The notes under the pieces: generated by a model
What the model saw: only the letters and a program-made list of their open reading frames with translations
Told to the model about the DNA's origin: nothing
Databases searched by the model: none
Shown here: one piece after another, positions 18,884 to 28,524 of the stretch
Position numbering within the stretch: position 1 is the first letter of the stretch
Layout of the letters: each line of letters starts with the position of its first letter
Position numbers and translations under genes: made by a program
DNA from: Moraxella nasibovis
Lineage (GTDB): Bacteria; Pseudomonadota; Gammaproteobacteria; Pseudomonadales; Moraxellaceae
NCBI RefSeq assembly: GCF_029581575.1
Contig: NZ_CP089975.1
Span: forward strand, 1,364,001-1,428,000
Direction of reading: 5' to 3'
Length of the DNA: 64,000 bases

Positions 18884-18954
18884 TGGGGTGAAAGTTTCAC
18901 CCCATAGTCTGCGTCAGACTTGCATTCACTTAGATGATGCATTCACTTAGATGA
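18884..18954. repeat. 21-bp palindrome and adjoining 17-bp tandem duplication after surA
   Basis: TGGGGTGAAA-G-TTTCACCCCA (18884-18904) is a perfect inverted repeat around one base with no T-run. Seventeen bases later TGCATTCACTTAGATGA occurs twice head to tail (18921-18954). Neither is inside a gene. Confidence 0.8.
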
Positions 18955-19001
18955 TGAATGTTGGATGATGAGTGTATTTACAAATAAACACTTAATCATC
19001 A

Positions 19002-19038
19002 AAAACCCAAAATCCACATGGTAGATTTTGGGTTTTTT
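19002..19038. terminator. Bidirectional terminator between surA and der
   Basis: A perfect 13-bp stem (AAAACCCAAAATC and its complement) has six T on the plus side and five T on the minus side. It serves the convergent lptD-surA and der-end transcripts. Confidence 0.9.
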
Positions 19039-19096
19039 ATGTAGATTTTATTTATCCTAAAATCACAAATTGTCTTAAAATCAATTTACAAACAAT

Positions 19097-20518
19097 TTAC
19101 TTGCGTTTTTTATCTCGTTTTTTAAATTCGGCGATGCGCTTACGCTCACGCATGACTTTGGCTTTGTTTTTGATTTTTGGATTTTTCTTGCCTTCGTATG
19201 GGTTGGCATTTTGCTTAAACTCCACATGAAGTGGCGTGCCTTCTAGCTTAAATACATCACGATAGATGTTTTCAAGATAGCGCTGATAGCTCTTTGGTAA
19301 GGCAGAAGTCTGATTGCCGTGAATGACGATCACTGGTGGATTGTGTCCACCCAAATGCGCATAACGCAGCTTAATACGGCGACCACCCACCATCGGCGGC
19401 TGATGATTTTCTACCGCATCTTGCAGAATTTGGGTTAGGCGACTGGTGGACACCTTGAACATGGACGCATCGTACGCCTTATGAATGGACGGATACAAAT
19501 TACCCACGCCATTGCCATAAAGTGCTGAAATCAAATGGATTTTTACCCACGGCACAAAGTTAAAACGGCGATCAATCTCAATTTTTAGAAAATCTTTTTG
19601 ATCTTGGCTAAGCCCATCCCATTTGTTAATCGCCACGACAATCGCGCGCCCTGCATCCAGTGCATAGCCAAGCATGTGCAAATCTTGATCGACAATACCC
19701 TCGTGTGCATCGATGACGACCACGACGACATTGGCATCTTTGATGGCTTGCAAAGTCTTCACCACCGAGAACTTTTCCACTTTCTCATCAATACGACCAC
19801 GACGACGCACGCCTGCGGTATCGATCAGCGTGTACTTGCGACCTTCTCGCTCAAAGGGAATGTAGATACTGTCTCTGGTTGTGCCAGGCATGTCAAAGAC
19901 CACCACACGCTCTTCGCCAAGCAAGCGATTGACCAGCGTGGATTTGCCGACATTCGGGCGACCGATGATGGCAAGTTTTAGCCCTGCGTCTGACTGCTCA
20001 TCTTCTGGCTCGTCTTCTGGCATGTCTGCCGTCAAAGCCTCAACCAAGTTGGTGACGCCCTTGCCGTGGCTGGCTGCTGTTGGGAATGGCTCGCCAAAAC
20101 CCAGTGCAAAAAACTCCGCCGATGACGCCTCATGCACGCCGTCCATCTTGTTCGCCACCAAAAACACAGGCTTACCCAGCGTGTGCAAAAAGCGGGCAAT
20201 CTCGCTATCTGCCCCGATCAGACCAGAACGAGCATCCACCACGAACACCACCATATCCGCCTCATGGATGGCGGTGTATGACTGCGTCGCCATGTAGTCG
20301 TCAATATTGCCCGTGCCGTCATCCGCCTCGCCGATACCACCCGTATCCACCACAATGAACGATTTGTTTTCAAAATGTGCATCGCCATACTGACGATCTC
20401 GGGTCAGACCAGACATATCCGCCACCAGTGCCTGACGAGACTTGGTCAGCTGATTAAAAAGGGTAGATTTACCGACATTTGGGCGACCGATCAAAGCCAC
20501 CACAGGTTTAATACTCAT
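19097..20518 (-). CDS. der: Ribosome-assembly GTPase Der (EngA)
   Basis: 473 residues with two G domains in tandem. The first P-loop is [14 protein letters not shown] (residue ~11) with DTGG and NKMD; the second is [14 protein letters not shown] (~187) with DTAG and NKWD. A KH-like domain and a very basic tail follow (KKRDKKRK). Der acts in late assembly of the 50S subunit. It is the last gene of the long ndk-to-der minus-strand cluster, 99 bases after bamB. Confidence 0.97.
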   Translation of the reverse strand: MSIKPVVALIGRPNVGKSTLFNQLTKSRQALVADMSGLTRDRQYGDAHFENKSFIVVDTGGIGEADDGTGNIDDYMATQSYTAIHEADMVVFVVDARSGLIGADSEIARFLHTLGKPVFLVANKMDGVHEASSAEFFALGFGEPFPTAASHGKGVTNLVEALTADMPEDEPEDEQSDAGLKLAIIGRPNVGKSTLVNRLLGEERVVVFDMPGTTRDSIYIPFEREGRKYTLIDTAGVRRRGRIDEKVEKFSVVKTLQAIKDANVVVVVIDAHEGIVDQDLHMLGYALDAGRAIVVAINKWDGLSQDQKDFLKIEIDRRFNFVPWVKIHLISALYGNGVGNLYPSIHKAYDASMFKVSTSRLTQILQDAVENHQPPMVGGRRIKLRYAHLGGHNPPVIVIHGNQTSALPKSYQRYLENIYRDVFKLEGTPLHVEFKQNANPYEGKKNPKIKNKAKVMRERKRIAEFKKRDKKRK

Positions 20519-20617
20519 GAATTTCTCAAAACTTCTTGATTAAAATTAAAAAAGATAAAAACACCAAATCCCTTGCCGCCAATCAGACGACAAAGGACGG
20601 TCAAGTTTTATTAAAAA

Positions 20618-21790
20618 TTAAAACTGCCAAACACTGACCACGCCAGTTGCACTCTGGGTGTACAGTCGGTTATTGATGGCTTGCAAGCTGGTCAGCTGAC
20701 CCTTAGTTTGCACACGGCTGACGATGTTGCCAGCACGGTCAAACAGATGAATCACGCCATCCAAATCGCCCACCGCCACATGATTGCCCACGGTCACAGG
20801 GTTGGTCAGTTTGCGATGCTTTAAGCTGTCAGACACCCATAAAGTCTCGCCCGTCAAGCGGTTCACGGCTTTGACATCACCATCAAGACCTGCTACGATG
20901 AGCGCATCACCCAAGACAGCAGGCGACTTAACGCTGGCAATCTTGGAGACAAACATCGCACGACCCGTCGCCATATCATAGGCTGCAAGCTGCCCACTAA
21001 AACTGGTGACATACAAATGCTGACCGACAACCAAAGGCGCACCATCCACATCGCTCATGCGCTCAACCGCACTGCCGCCCGTCGCCATGCCCACACGGCG
21101 AGTCCAAAGCGGTGAGCCTGTGTTTGGATCCAAGGCGTGAATGCGTCCATCTGCTGTGCCAAACAGTGCAGTCTGAGCATCCAAAGCAAGCGGTCTGGCA
21201 GCACCACGCACGCTGACATCCGCTCTTTGCGTGCTAAACTGCCACACCGTCGCACCAGTGCGTAAATTTAGACCGTAAAGCACGCCATTATTGGCAGACA
21301 GCAGCACTCGATCACGATGAATCAGCGCAGGCGTCGGGCTTGATGTTGGTAGTGAAGTCTCCCACAGCTTATCACCCGTGGCAGCATTGAGCGCAATGAC
21401 CTTGCCCGAGCGAGTACCCACCACCACGACAGTACCCGACTCATCGATGGCAACGCCACTGGTGATCGCCTCTTTTAGATCAGCTGTCCATAGATTTTGT
21501 TTGCCATCAAAAGCACTCACCACACCGCCTCGGCTGGCAGCGATGAGTCCATTATTGCTAGGCGCTACTTGCAAATCAATCACATCTTTTCGGCTGGCAC
21601 GCTCGCCTTTAATCAGGCTACGACCCTGATCCAAAGACGCTTGAAATACAGGCGACAGCACCGATACCGGCGATGTGATATTGACGAGCTTGGCAGGTTT
21701 TTTCTCTTCGGCTTTAAGCGTCTTTTGGCAGCCTGTCAGTGCTAATGCCGATACCGCACAGACCAAAACAGTTTTTTTAAAAGAGTGCAT
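20618..21790 (-). CDS. bamB: Outer-membrane protein assembly lipoprotein BamB
   Basis: 390 residues. The lipoprotein signal ends at ALTGC (Cys ~21). The mature part is an eight-bladed propeller of repeats such as GKVIALNAATGDKLWETSL and GRIHALDPNTGSPLWTRRVG. BamB is a periplasmic-facing subunit of the Bam complex that inserts beta-barrel proteins. Its position between yfgM and der matches the usual gamma-proteobacterial order. Confidence 0.96.
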   Translation of the reverse strand: MHSFKKTVLVCAVSALALTGCQKTLKAEEKKPAKLVNITSPVSVLSPVFQASLDQGRSLIKGERASRKDVIDLQVAPSNNGLIAASRGGVVSAFDGKQNLWTADLKEAITSGVAIDESGTVVVVGTRSGKVIALNAATGDKLWETSLPTSSPTPALIHRDRVLLSANNGVLYGLNLRTGATVWQFSTQRADVSVRGAARPLALDAQTALFGTADGRIHALDPNTGSPLWTRRVGMATGGSAVERMSDVDGAPLVVGQHLYVTSFSGQLAAYDMATGRAMFVSKIASVKSPAVLGDALIVAGLDGDVKAVNRLTGETLWVSDSLKHRKLTNPVTVGNHVAVGDLDGVIHLFDRAGNIVSRVQTKGQLTSLQAINNRLYTQSATGVVSVWQF

Positions 21791-21885
21791 GTTCCATCCT
21801 TATGTCTTATCAATCGATAAATGAGAGCATGTGTCATTATAAAAGTGATTTGATAATGACACATTACCCTTTTGTGTATTTTTGG

Positions 21886-22722
21886 TTATGAGCCGTCAGC
21901 CGTTTGCGCATTGGCATCGGCGTCATTTTGAGCATCCACCCCGCTCTCAGTGATGTTATCACCAGCATTGGCATCGCTCGTGTTTGGCTGACTTGGCGTT
22001 GCAACGACTGGCGTTCTTGGTGCAATCGGCGCAACTTCCACACCCAAAGATTGCAGTTTTAGGGTTAATACCGCACGGTTTTCTTGACGCTCACGCAGCG
22101 CCTCCCAAGCGGCGGCGTAGGCTTGCTTGGCTTGCTCGGTCTGGTTTTTGGTCACATGAATGTCGCCCAACAGCTCTTGTCGAGACGCCTCAAACGCCTG
22201 TGGCATCGGCTCATTCACCACCGTCAGCGCACCGTCAGCATCGCCATTGGCAAGCATTGCTTGTGCATAGCGCAGCTTAGTGATGGCAAGCAAGCCCTCG
22301 TCGATGACAGAGATTGTGGTGGCTTGATTGAGCGTCGTCACTGCACCTGCCAAATCATTGGCGTCTGTCTGCTGGCGTGCTTTGATCATCAGCGCCTGCC
22401 ACGCATAAACGGTGTCGCCATGTGCTGCGACCAATTGATCAATATCAGCAAACAGCGCCGCCTCGTCGTTCGCCACGCTTTGTTTTGCCGCCGCATCCAA
22501 GTCTGGATTTTGCTGAGCGACTCTCAGCGCATTGCTGCGATCATCGATGGCAGTGTACATATCAGCCGCCGCCGTATCTACTTTGGCGTAGTTTTTTTGA
22601 TAATATTCCCAGCCAAAATAACCCGCCAACACAAGCAGTATCACCATAACAATGGTGCCGCCGTGTTGTTTAAGTGCAGACATTGCCTGCTTGTCTGTCG
22701 TATTTGCTGATTGTTGTGACAT
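21886..22722 (-). CDS. yfgM: YfgM-family SecYEG-associated TPR protein
   Basis: 278 residues: a short cytoplasmic N-terminus, one membrane helix (GTIVMVILLVLAGYFGWEYY, residues ~20-40), then a periplasmic helical TPR-like domain. The tail beyond residue ~235 is low-complexity and acidic (DANAGDNITESGVDAQND), longer than in E. coli YfgM. YfgM associates with PpiD at the Sec translocon in E. coli; a ppiD gene is at 49 kb here. It is co-directional between hisS and bamB. Confidence 0.88.
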   Translation of the reverse strand: MSQQSANTTDKQAMSALKQHGGTIVMVILLVLAGYFGWEYYQKNYAKVDTAAADMYTAIDDRSNALRVAQQNPDLDAAAKQSVANDEAALFADIDQLVAAHGDTVYAWQALMIKARQQTDANDLAGAVTTLNQATTISVIDEGLLAITKLRYAQAMLANGDADGALTVVNEPMPQAFEASRQELLGDIHVTKNQTEQAKQAYAAAWEALRERQENRAVLTLKLQSLGVEVAPIAPRTPVVATPSQPNTSDANAGDNITESGVDAQNDADANAQTADGS

Positions 22723-22766
22723 GATGTTGCCTTTTTTGTGTTTTATAAAAATGAATGATAAAGCGA

Positions 22767-24035
22767 TCAGTGACTAAAAAACCAATCTTTTGGCTGGGTG
22801 CTTTGCTCACCTGTGGTCATGTCTTTGACAGCAATCACGCCTTTTTCAATCTCATCATGACCCAAGACGACCGTGTATTTTGCACCTGACTTGTCTGCTT
22901 TTTTAAATTGGGATTTTAGGCTTGAGCCGTTTGCCATCTTAATACGCAAATCGCTGCGCTCATGACGAAGTTCTTCGGCAAAGATGATCGCCTGTGTATA
23001 AACCTCAGGATGCGCCACCACAAACACATCGCACTCTGCTTGGGCGGTCATCGGATTCACTGCCTCAATGAGTAGCATCAAGCGTTCAAGCCCCATCGCA
23101 AAGCCCACCGCAGGCTCGGACTGCTCAGGTTTGCCTTTTAATACACCCACCAAGCCATCGTAACGACCACCACCACAGACGGTTGCTTGTGAGCCCAATT
23201 TATCAGTTACCCATTCAAAGACGGTCTTATTATAATAATCAAGACCACGCACCAGCTTGTCATTCAGCTCAAATTCTACGCCAAGTGCCGTCAGATAAGC
23301 CTTGACCTGCTCCAAATGAGCCTTGCTCGCCTCGCCCAAAAAGTCGCTCAGTTTCGGAGCATTTTGCAAAATCACTTGGGTTTTTTCGTCTTTAGAATCC
23401 AAGATTCGCAAAGGATTGGTGTCAAGGCGACGCTGGCTGTCCTCATCAAGTGCGTCCTTATGTTCGGTCAAATACGCCACCAGTGCTTGCTTGTACGCCA
23501 GACGCTCGCTTGCCTCGCCTAATGTATTTAATTGCAAGCTGACATGATCGGCGATGCCTAATTTTTGCCAAAAACGATGAGTCATGGCAATCAATTCCGC
23601 CTCACCATCAGGCAGTTCATTGCCAAAAACTTCCACGCCCAGCTGATGAAACTGACGATAACGCCCTTTTTGTGGTCGCTCATAACGGAACATCGGACCG
23701 ATGTACCACAATTTCGGTGCATCGCCTCTGAGCATATTGTGTTCAATCACTGCACGCACACAGCCTGCCGTCCCCTCTGGACGCAAGGTAAATGACGCAC
23801 TCTCGCCATCTGCCTTACCGCCATGCACCACGCCGAACATTTCTTTTTCAACGATATCAGTCGCCTCGCCCACACCACGAGCAAACAACTGCGTCTCCTC
23901 CACCAACGGCAGACGAATCTGGCTATATCCATAGCCGTCCAGCACATCGCTTAAAATCTTCTCAACCTGACGCCATTTTTGTGTATCGTCTGGCAAGGCA
24001 TCGTTAAAGCCACGAATGGCGGTAATTTTACTCAT
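22767..24035 (-). CDS. hisS: Histidine--tRNA ligase
   Basis: A 422-residue class II synthetase. Motif 2 is in [19 protein letters not shown]. The histidine-specific regions are [15 protein letters not shown] and [11 protein letters not shown], and motif 3 is in [13 protein letters not shown]-terminal anticodon-binding domain follows (from [10 protein letters not shown]). It belongs to the conserved ispG-hisS-yfgM-bamB-der group, but here two unknown genes separate it from ispG. Confidence 0.97.
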   Translation of the reverse strand: MSKITAIRGFNDALPDDTQKWRQVEKILSDVLDGYGYSQIRLPLVEETQLFARGVGEATDIVEKEMFGVVHGGKADGESASFTLRPEGTAGCVRAVIEHNMLRGDAPKLWYIGPMFRYERPQKGRYRQFHQLGVEVFGNELPDGEAELIAMTHRFWQKLGIADHVSLQLNTLGEASERLAYKQALVAYLTEHKDALDEDSQRRLDTNPLRILDSKDEKTQVILQNAPKLSDFLGEASKAHLEQVKAYLTALGVEFELNDKLVRGLDYYNKTVFEWVTDKLGSQATVCGGGRYDGLVGVLKGKPEQSEPAVGFAMGLERLMLLIEAVNPMTAQAECDVFVVAHPEVYTQAIIFAEELRHERSDLRIKMANGSSLKSQFKKADKSGAKYTVVLGHDEIEKGVIAVKDMTTGEQSTQPKDWFFSH

Positions 24036-24066
24036 TTTTTAGATCCTGTATCACAATCACATTGAT

Positions 24067-24918
24067 TTATTTACCCACTAAATTTGGGGCAAAATCTTTC
24101 ATTTCATCGGTGCTTAATTTTCTAATTTGCGTTCTTAATATCCGCAAAGTCATGCCATTTTCCAAGCAATAAGGTGCGGCAATTTGGGCAAATTCAAAAG
24201 GTTGGCTTTCATCATAAGTAATTTCATTAAATCCATTGGAAAAAATCCAATCATCCACTTTAAATTCATGTCCACGAATAATCAATGCTTGTTTTTCGCT
24301 ATCCCAATGTGTAACACCACTTGGAAAAACAGTTAAATAGTCATCACTCAATCCCAAACAACCATTTTTGTTTTCAAGCTTTGTCAAGCCTGCGGGCTCA
24401 ACCTCTGCCTCGCCTTTATCTTCAAAAGGATAGGCAAAATATTGACCTTGCGGTGCGGCAAATTTTTTATCAAACATTGTGCCTAAATATACAATATTTC
24501 GCCCTTCTTGCAAACATTGTGTATTGGCTTGTTTGATAAATTGGTGCTGCTTTTTCGCCGAATAAGGTTCGTGACGCAAATAATTGGTAAAGATGTGATC
24601 GCCCAAACGATACTCGTCATTATATATGGTCAAAATTTGCTTTTGTTCATTCCAACTGGTAATGCCATCAGGAAATACGGGAATTGAATATTGACCGTCA
24701 TCGTGTTTAATCAATAAACAACGATTTTCCAACACTACACGACCCAAAAAAGCAGGAGTATTCCCTTCACCACCAGCTTGTAAACCCCAAGAAAAATAAG
24801 GGCTTGCCTGTTCGGTTGGCTTTTGCACTGTCAAATTCTCTTGGGGTGTGTTAGGGTGTGTATTTGGGGTGCACGCCCATAATAAACCGCTTAACAATAC
24901 AAGTGTTAAATTTTTCAT
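24067..24918 (-). CDS. Putative lipoprotein with a duplicated domain, unknown function
   Basis: 283 residues with a lipoprotein signal MKNLTLVLLSGLLWAC (Cys 16). The mature protein holds two related ~55-residue units: NRCLLIKHDDG...FPDGITSWNEQKQ...GDHIFTNYL (~65-115) and NGCLGLSDDYL...FPSGVTHWDSEKQ...DDWIFSNGF (~183-233). Each unit is followed by a Cys (NTQC, APYC), so each may hold a disulfide. No known family was recognised. It lies between ispG and hisS, which are adjacent in most relatives, and is more AT-rich than its neighbours. Confidence 0.75.
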   Translation of the reverse strand: MKNLTLVLLSGLLWACTPNTHPNTPQENLTVQKPTEQASPYFSWGLQAGGEGNTPAFLGRVVLENRCLLIKHDDGQYSIPVFPDGITSWNEQKQILTIYNDEYRLGDHIFTNYLRHEPYSAKKQHQFIKQANTQCLQEGRNIVYLGTMFDKKFAAPQGQYFAYPFEDKGEAEVEPAGLTKLENKNGCLGLSDDYLTVFPSGVTHWDSEKQALIIRGHEFKVDDWIFSNGFNEITYDESQPFEFAQIAAPYCLENGMTLRILRTQIRKLSTDEMKDFAPNLVGK

Positions 24919-24961
24919 TATTTTACACCCAAAAAACCAATTAAATATTTGCTTTAAATAC

Positions 24962-25540
24962 TCACTTAATACGACATTTTTGTTTTGCTTCTGCTATCAT
25001 TTCGTTAAATCTAGCCTTTTGTGTTTCATTAAAAGCATCTGTATTAGCAAATGATTGATTTGCTTTTTGTAATGCACCACTATCAATAGCTTTCTGTAAA
25101 TCAGCGATTGCTTCTTGATAACGACCTTCAATTTCTTTATCTGTAATAGAATAATATTTATTGAAAACATAATCGGCTTGACGATTTTTAAGTTTTTCCA
25201 ATGCCTGTTCTGGCGTTAACCCCATCCGCATAAACTCATGGGCAAAAAATGAATATGAATGAGTATGTAGTTGTCTTAGTGTTCTGATTTCAGCTTCTGT
25301 AAAGTTATCTTTTAAGATTTTTTCAATAGTATATGAATACAACCAAAAATTATCTTTATTTAAAAAACAAACCTTTTGATTTTCTGTAATATCATTAAAA
25401 CCTTTGCTAGTCTGATAAACAAGAAAATCTTTATAATACCTGGCTTCACCACTAGCAACACGCATATTCACTATCTCTGCCATTGTAGGCATTACAGATA
25501 ACAAGGCAGATAATAAAATGACATATTTTAACATAGGCAT
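24962..25540 (-). CDS. Putative exported protein, unknown function
   Basis: 192 residues. A hydrophobic N-terminus (LKYVILLSALLSVMPTMA) looks like a Sec signal peptide cleaved after TMA. The mature part is largely helical and charged, with Cys only at KVCFL and KQKCRIK. No family recognised. It lies 43 bases upstream of the duplicated lipoprotein gene, on the same strand, so the two may be co-transcribed as an insertion between ispG and hisS. Very AT-rich. Confidence 0.7.
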   Translation of the reverse strand: MPMLKYVILLSALLSVMPTMAEIVNMRVASGEARYYKDFLVYQTSKGFNDITENQKVCFLNKDNFWLYSYTIEKILKDNFTEAEIRTLRQLHTHSYSFFAHEFMRMGLTPEQALEKLKNRQADYVFNKYYSITDKEIEGRYQEAIADLQKAIDSGALQKANQSFANTDAFNETQKARFNEMIAEAKQKCRIK

Positions 25541-25598
25541 ACTCTCATTAATTTCTTTTTAGAGTTTTGATGATATGGGTTAAGCTTTCATCACCCCC

Positions 25599-26717
25599 TT
25601 ATTGCGAAACCCTTAAAATCTCATTCGCCCTTTTATCTGCCAAAGCCTTTGCTTTTTCCCGTACCATTTGTTCAATTTCGTCCACCAGTTTGGCGGTGTC
25701 AATCAAATGACTTTTATCGCCATTTTTATACACTAGGCTGTTAGGATTTGCCCCCACCACGCCAATGTCAGCTTCCTTTGCCTCGCCAGGTCCATTGACT
25801 TTACAGCCAATCACCGACACATCCATCGGCTCACGAATGTCCTCTAATCGTGCTTCAAGCTCAGTCATTACCTTAATGACATTAAATTCTTGGCGGCTAC
25901 AAGATGGGCAAGCGATAAAATTTACGCCATTACTACGAATGCCCAAAGATTTTAAAATATCAAAGCCGATTTTAATCTCTTCTTCGGGTTCGGCGGCGAG
26001 CGAAATTCGCATGGTATCGCCAATGCCTTCAAGCAAAAGTCCGCCGAGCGCAATCGCACTTTTTACCGTGCCTGTGCGGTACACGCCTGCTTCGGTAACG
26101 CCAAGATGAAGTGGGCAATCCACCTGCTTAGAAATCAAGCGATAAGCGTCCATCGTCAAAAAAACATTGCTCGCCTTGACCGAAATTTTATAATCAAAAA
26201 AATCGTGGCGGTCAAGAATGTCAATATGACGCATGGCAGATTCTAGCATTGCCTCACCTGTCGGTTCGCCATATTTTTTTTGTAAGTCTTTTTCAAGTGA
26301 GCCAGCATTCACGCCAATACGAATCGGCAAGCCGTGATGTTTGGCACAGGCAATAACTTCTTTAATTTTTTGTTCGTTACCGATGTTACCAGGGTTAATG
26401 CGTAAGCAGTCCGCCCCATTTTCCGCCACCGCCAAGGCAATTTTATAATCAAAATGAATGTCGGCAATCAGGGGAATATTGACCCGTTTACGAATCTCGC
26501 CAAACGCCGCCACGCTCTCCATCGTTGGTGTGGACACTCGCATCAAATCCGCCCCTGCATCGACACAGCGCTGAATCTGAGCAACCGTCGCCTCTACATC
26601 GCAAGTGTCGGTGTTGGTCATGGACTGCACGGAAATGGGCGCATCGCCACCGATGGCGACATTACCGACCATGATTTTGCGAGTGGGGCGGCGGATGATG
26701 GGAGAATGATGAGACAT
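25599..26717 (-). CDS. ispG: 4-hydroxy-3-methylbut-2-en-1-yl diphosphate synthase
   Basis: 372 residues. A TIM-barrel domain begins at VQSMTNTDT and [14 protein letters not shown]. The C-terminal 4Fe-4S site is [12 protein letters not shown] and [10 protein letters not shown], giving the three Cys ligands and the conserved Glu. IspG carries out the penultimate step of the MEP isoprenoid pathway and needs a reduced iron-sulfur cluster. It follows rodZ in the conserved order rlmN-pilF-rodZ-ispG. Confidence 0.97.
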   Translation of the reverse strand: MSHHSPIIRRPTRKIMVGNVAIGGDAPISVQSMTNTDTCDVEATVAQIQRCVDAGADLMRVSTPTMESVAAFGEIRKRVNIPLIADIHFDYKIALAVAENGADCLRINPGNIGNEQKIKEVIACAKHHGLPIRIGVNAGSLEKDLQKKYGEPTGEAMLESAMRHIDILDRHDFFDYKISVKASNVFLTMDAYRLISKQVDCPLHLGVTEAGVYRTGTVKSAIALGGLLLEGIGDTMRISLAAEPEEEIKIGFDILKSLGIRSNGVNFIACPSCSRQEFNVIKVMTELEARLEDIREPMDVSVIGCKVNGPGEAKEADIGVVGANPNSLVYKNGDKSHLIDTAKLVDEIEQMVREKAKALADKRANEILRVSQ

Positions 26718-26814
26718 AATGAACGCTTTATCCTGTTGTTTTATAAGAGTTTTTTGGCAAAATCAACCAAAATACAGACAGTCGCCCAAAAAAAGACGAC
26801 CGCCTGCGACGAAT

Positions 26815-27564
26815 TTATTGCAAAGTCAAAGACGCTTTGCCATTGGTGATGTGCTCACCCAGCTTGACCGCACTGCCATTAAAATTCAAATCCACCTGCG
26901 CAGGATTATCAATCTCAACTTTCATCGGCACCGCCCCTTGAATGGTGTAGTTGCCTCGTGGCTGATTACCCTGCAACAGCACATTGCCAGACGCATCAGT
27001 GATGACGACATTCACATCGCCCTTAGAACGCACTTCCACAGACGCCACGCTACTGGTGATCGCCGCACCCACCGCCTGATCGTTTTGCGTCATGACCGAT
27101 GAATGCCGTTCTGGGCGAGGCTCATCATCCTTGATGGCATTACTAATGACTTTTAACAAAATGAATGCCAAAGCAAGCAAAGCCAATGCACCGATGATCA
27201 GCGCAGGATTAAAACGCAGCTTTGAACGATCTCGCTGCAAAGTCCCCATTGGCACCAGTGGCGCCTTGATGTCGCTTGCCTTCGTCTGGCGTAGCGTGCT
27301 GGGGTACGCCTTTTCAAAGCTGAGCGCAATGTCGTTTGCGTCCAGACCCAGATATTTGGCATAATTAATGATAAAGCCCTTGGCGAAGGCAAATTTTGGC
27401 ATGGCGTCAAAATTTTCTTCTTCAAATGCCTGTAAATAACGCTTTAAGACATTCAGCTCACGAGATGCCTCGTCAATTGTTACGCCTTTTGCTGTGCGTG
27501 CGCTTTTTAGGCGGCTGCCAAAAATACTGGTTGGTTTTGGCTCGTTGGTTGCTTGATTAGCCAC
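26815..27564 (-). CDS. rodZ: Cytoskeleton protein RodZ
   Basis: 249 residues. The N-terminal helix-turn-helix (LKSARTAKGVTIDEASREL...YLQAFEEENFDAMP) binds MreB in known RodZ proteins. One membrane helix (LIIGALALLALAFILLKVI, ~115-135) follows, and a periplasmic beta domain (VEVRSKGDVNVVITDASGNV...VKLGEH). It links cell-wall synthesis to the actin-like skeleton. It stands between pilF and ispG. Confidence 0.92.
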   Translation of the reverse strand: MANQATNEPKPTSIFGSRLKSARTAKGVTIDEASRELNVLKRYLQAFEEENFDAMPKFAFAKGFIINYAKYLGLDANDIALSFEKAYPSTLRQTKASDIKAPLVPMGTLQRDRSKLRFNPALIIGALALLALAFILLKVISNAIKDDEPRPERHSSVMTQNDQAVGAAITSSVASVEVRSKGDVNVVITDASGNVLLQGNQPRGNYTIQGAVPMKVEIDNPAQVDLNFNGSAVKLGEHITNGKASLTLQ

Positions 27565-27652
27565 TCATACACTCCAATCATCACATTTGTTAGGTTACAT
27601 TTTTTAATAAAAATATTAAAAAATCTTAAATATTCATTCGGACAAAACCGAG

Positions 27653-28468
27653 CTAATGTCCCACATCGCTCAATGTCACTTGACCGCCCTTAGGATACTT
27701 ATCCAAAAGCATCTGCACAAGCATCAGCTGTTTTGGCTCATCGTTCGTCTGCTTGGCGATATGAATGCCCAAGACGAGCAATTTTTCATGCCAAGCAGTG
27801 ATCGGCGCTTGACGATAAAGCCCATCAAGTAGCGCCTTGGCTTGGGTGATATTACCCCGCTCAATCAGGTGGGTCAGCAGCTGCTCATACACCAGAAGGT
27901 TTAGGCTGCCACCATCGATGGCACGGTAAAACGCCGCCTCTGCACGCGCCTTATCGCCCAGCGTCATCAAGGCAAAGCCAAGATTCTCCAAAGCTTGAAT
28001 GCGCCCTTCATAGCCCAAAGTACTACCCGCCCGCTCAAAATAACCGACCGCTTCCGCCGCTCGCCCCGCCTGCACCAAATACACGCCATAATTATTATAA
28101 GCACGCATAAAATCAGCATCCAAGCGAATCGCCATACGAAAAAACCCATCCGCTTTGGCAAGGTTTTGCTGACTGCCTTCGGTTTGCAGCAGCACGCCCA
28201 TCATGTCATGACTTGGGGCAAACCTGTCATCAGCCGCCATCGCCATGTCCAGCTGACGCTTGGCATCGTCCAGCCTGCCTGCCAAAATAAACTGCCCTGC
28301 CATCTGCGTACGAATCTTAGCAACCTGCGTTTTGTCGGTGAAATTATTTTTACCATAATCACTGGCATGACCTGAGCCGTGCTGAGCACTTTGGCACGCC
28401 CACAGCATGACGCTAAGCACCGCCACCACACTTATTTTAAAGGCTTTTTGTTTCATCCGTTTCACCAT
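27653..28468 (-). CDS. pilF: Type IV pilus pilotin PilF/PilW (TPR lipoprotein)
   Basis: 271 residues with a lipoprotein signal ending at VMLWAC, then at least four TPR-like helix pairs (for example LDDAKRQLDMAMAADDRFAP; FFRMAIRLDADFMRAYNNYG). In known systems PilF binds the secretin PilQ and helps it assemble in the outer membrane. A second in-frame ATG at 28456 is also possible and gives a shorter signal peptide. It follows rlmN and precedes rodZ, the usual arrangement. Confidence 0.9.
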   Translation of the reverse strand: MVKRMKQKAFKISVVAVLSVMLWACQSAQHGSGHASDYGKNNFTDKTQVAKIRTQMAGQFILAGRLDDAKRQLDMAMAADDRFAPSHDMMGVLLQTEGSQQNLAKADGFFRMAIRLDADFMRAYNNYGVYLVQAGRAAEAVGYFERAGSTLGYEGRIQALENLGFALMTLGDKARAEAAFYRAIDGGSLNLLVYEQLLTHLIERGNITQAKALLDGLYRQAPITAWHEKLLVLGIHIAKQTNDEPKQLMLVQMLLDKYPKGGQVTLSDVGH

Positions 28469-28524
28469 CGCCCCATCATTCTAGCAAGTCTTTTATGATT
28501 TTGCCAATATATTTAGCAAATCCA

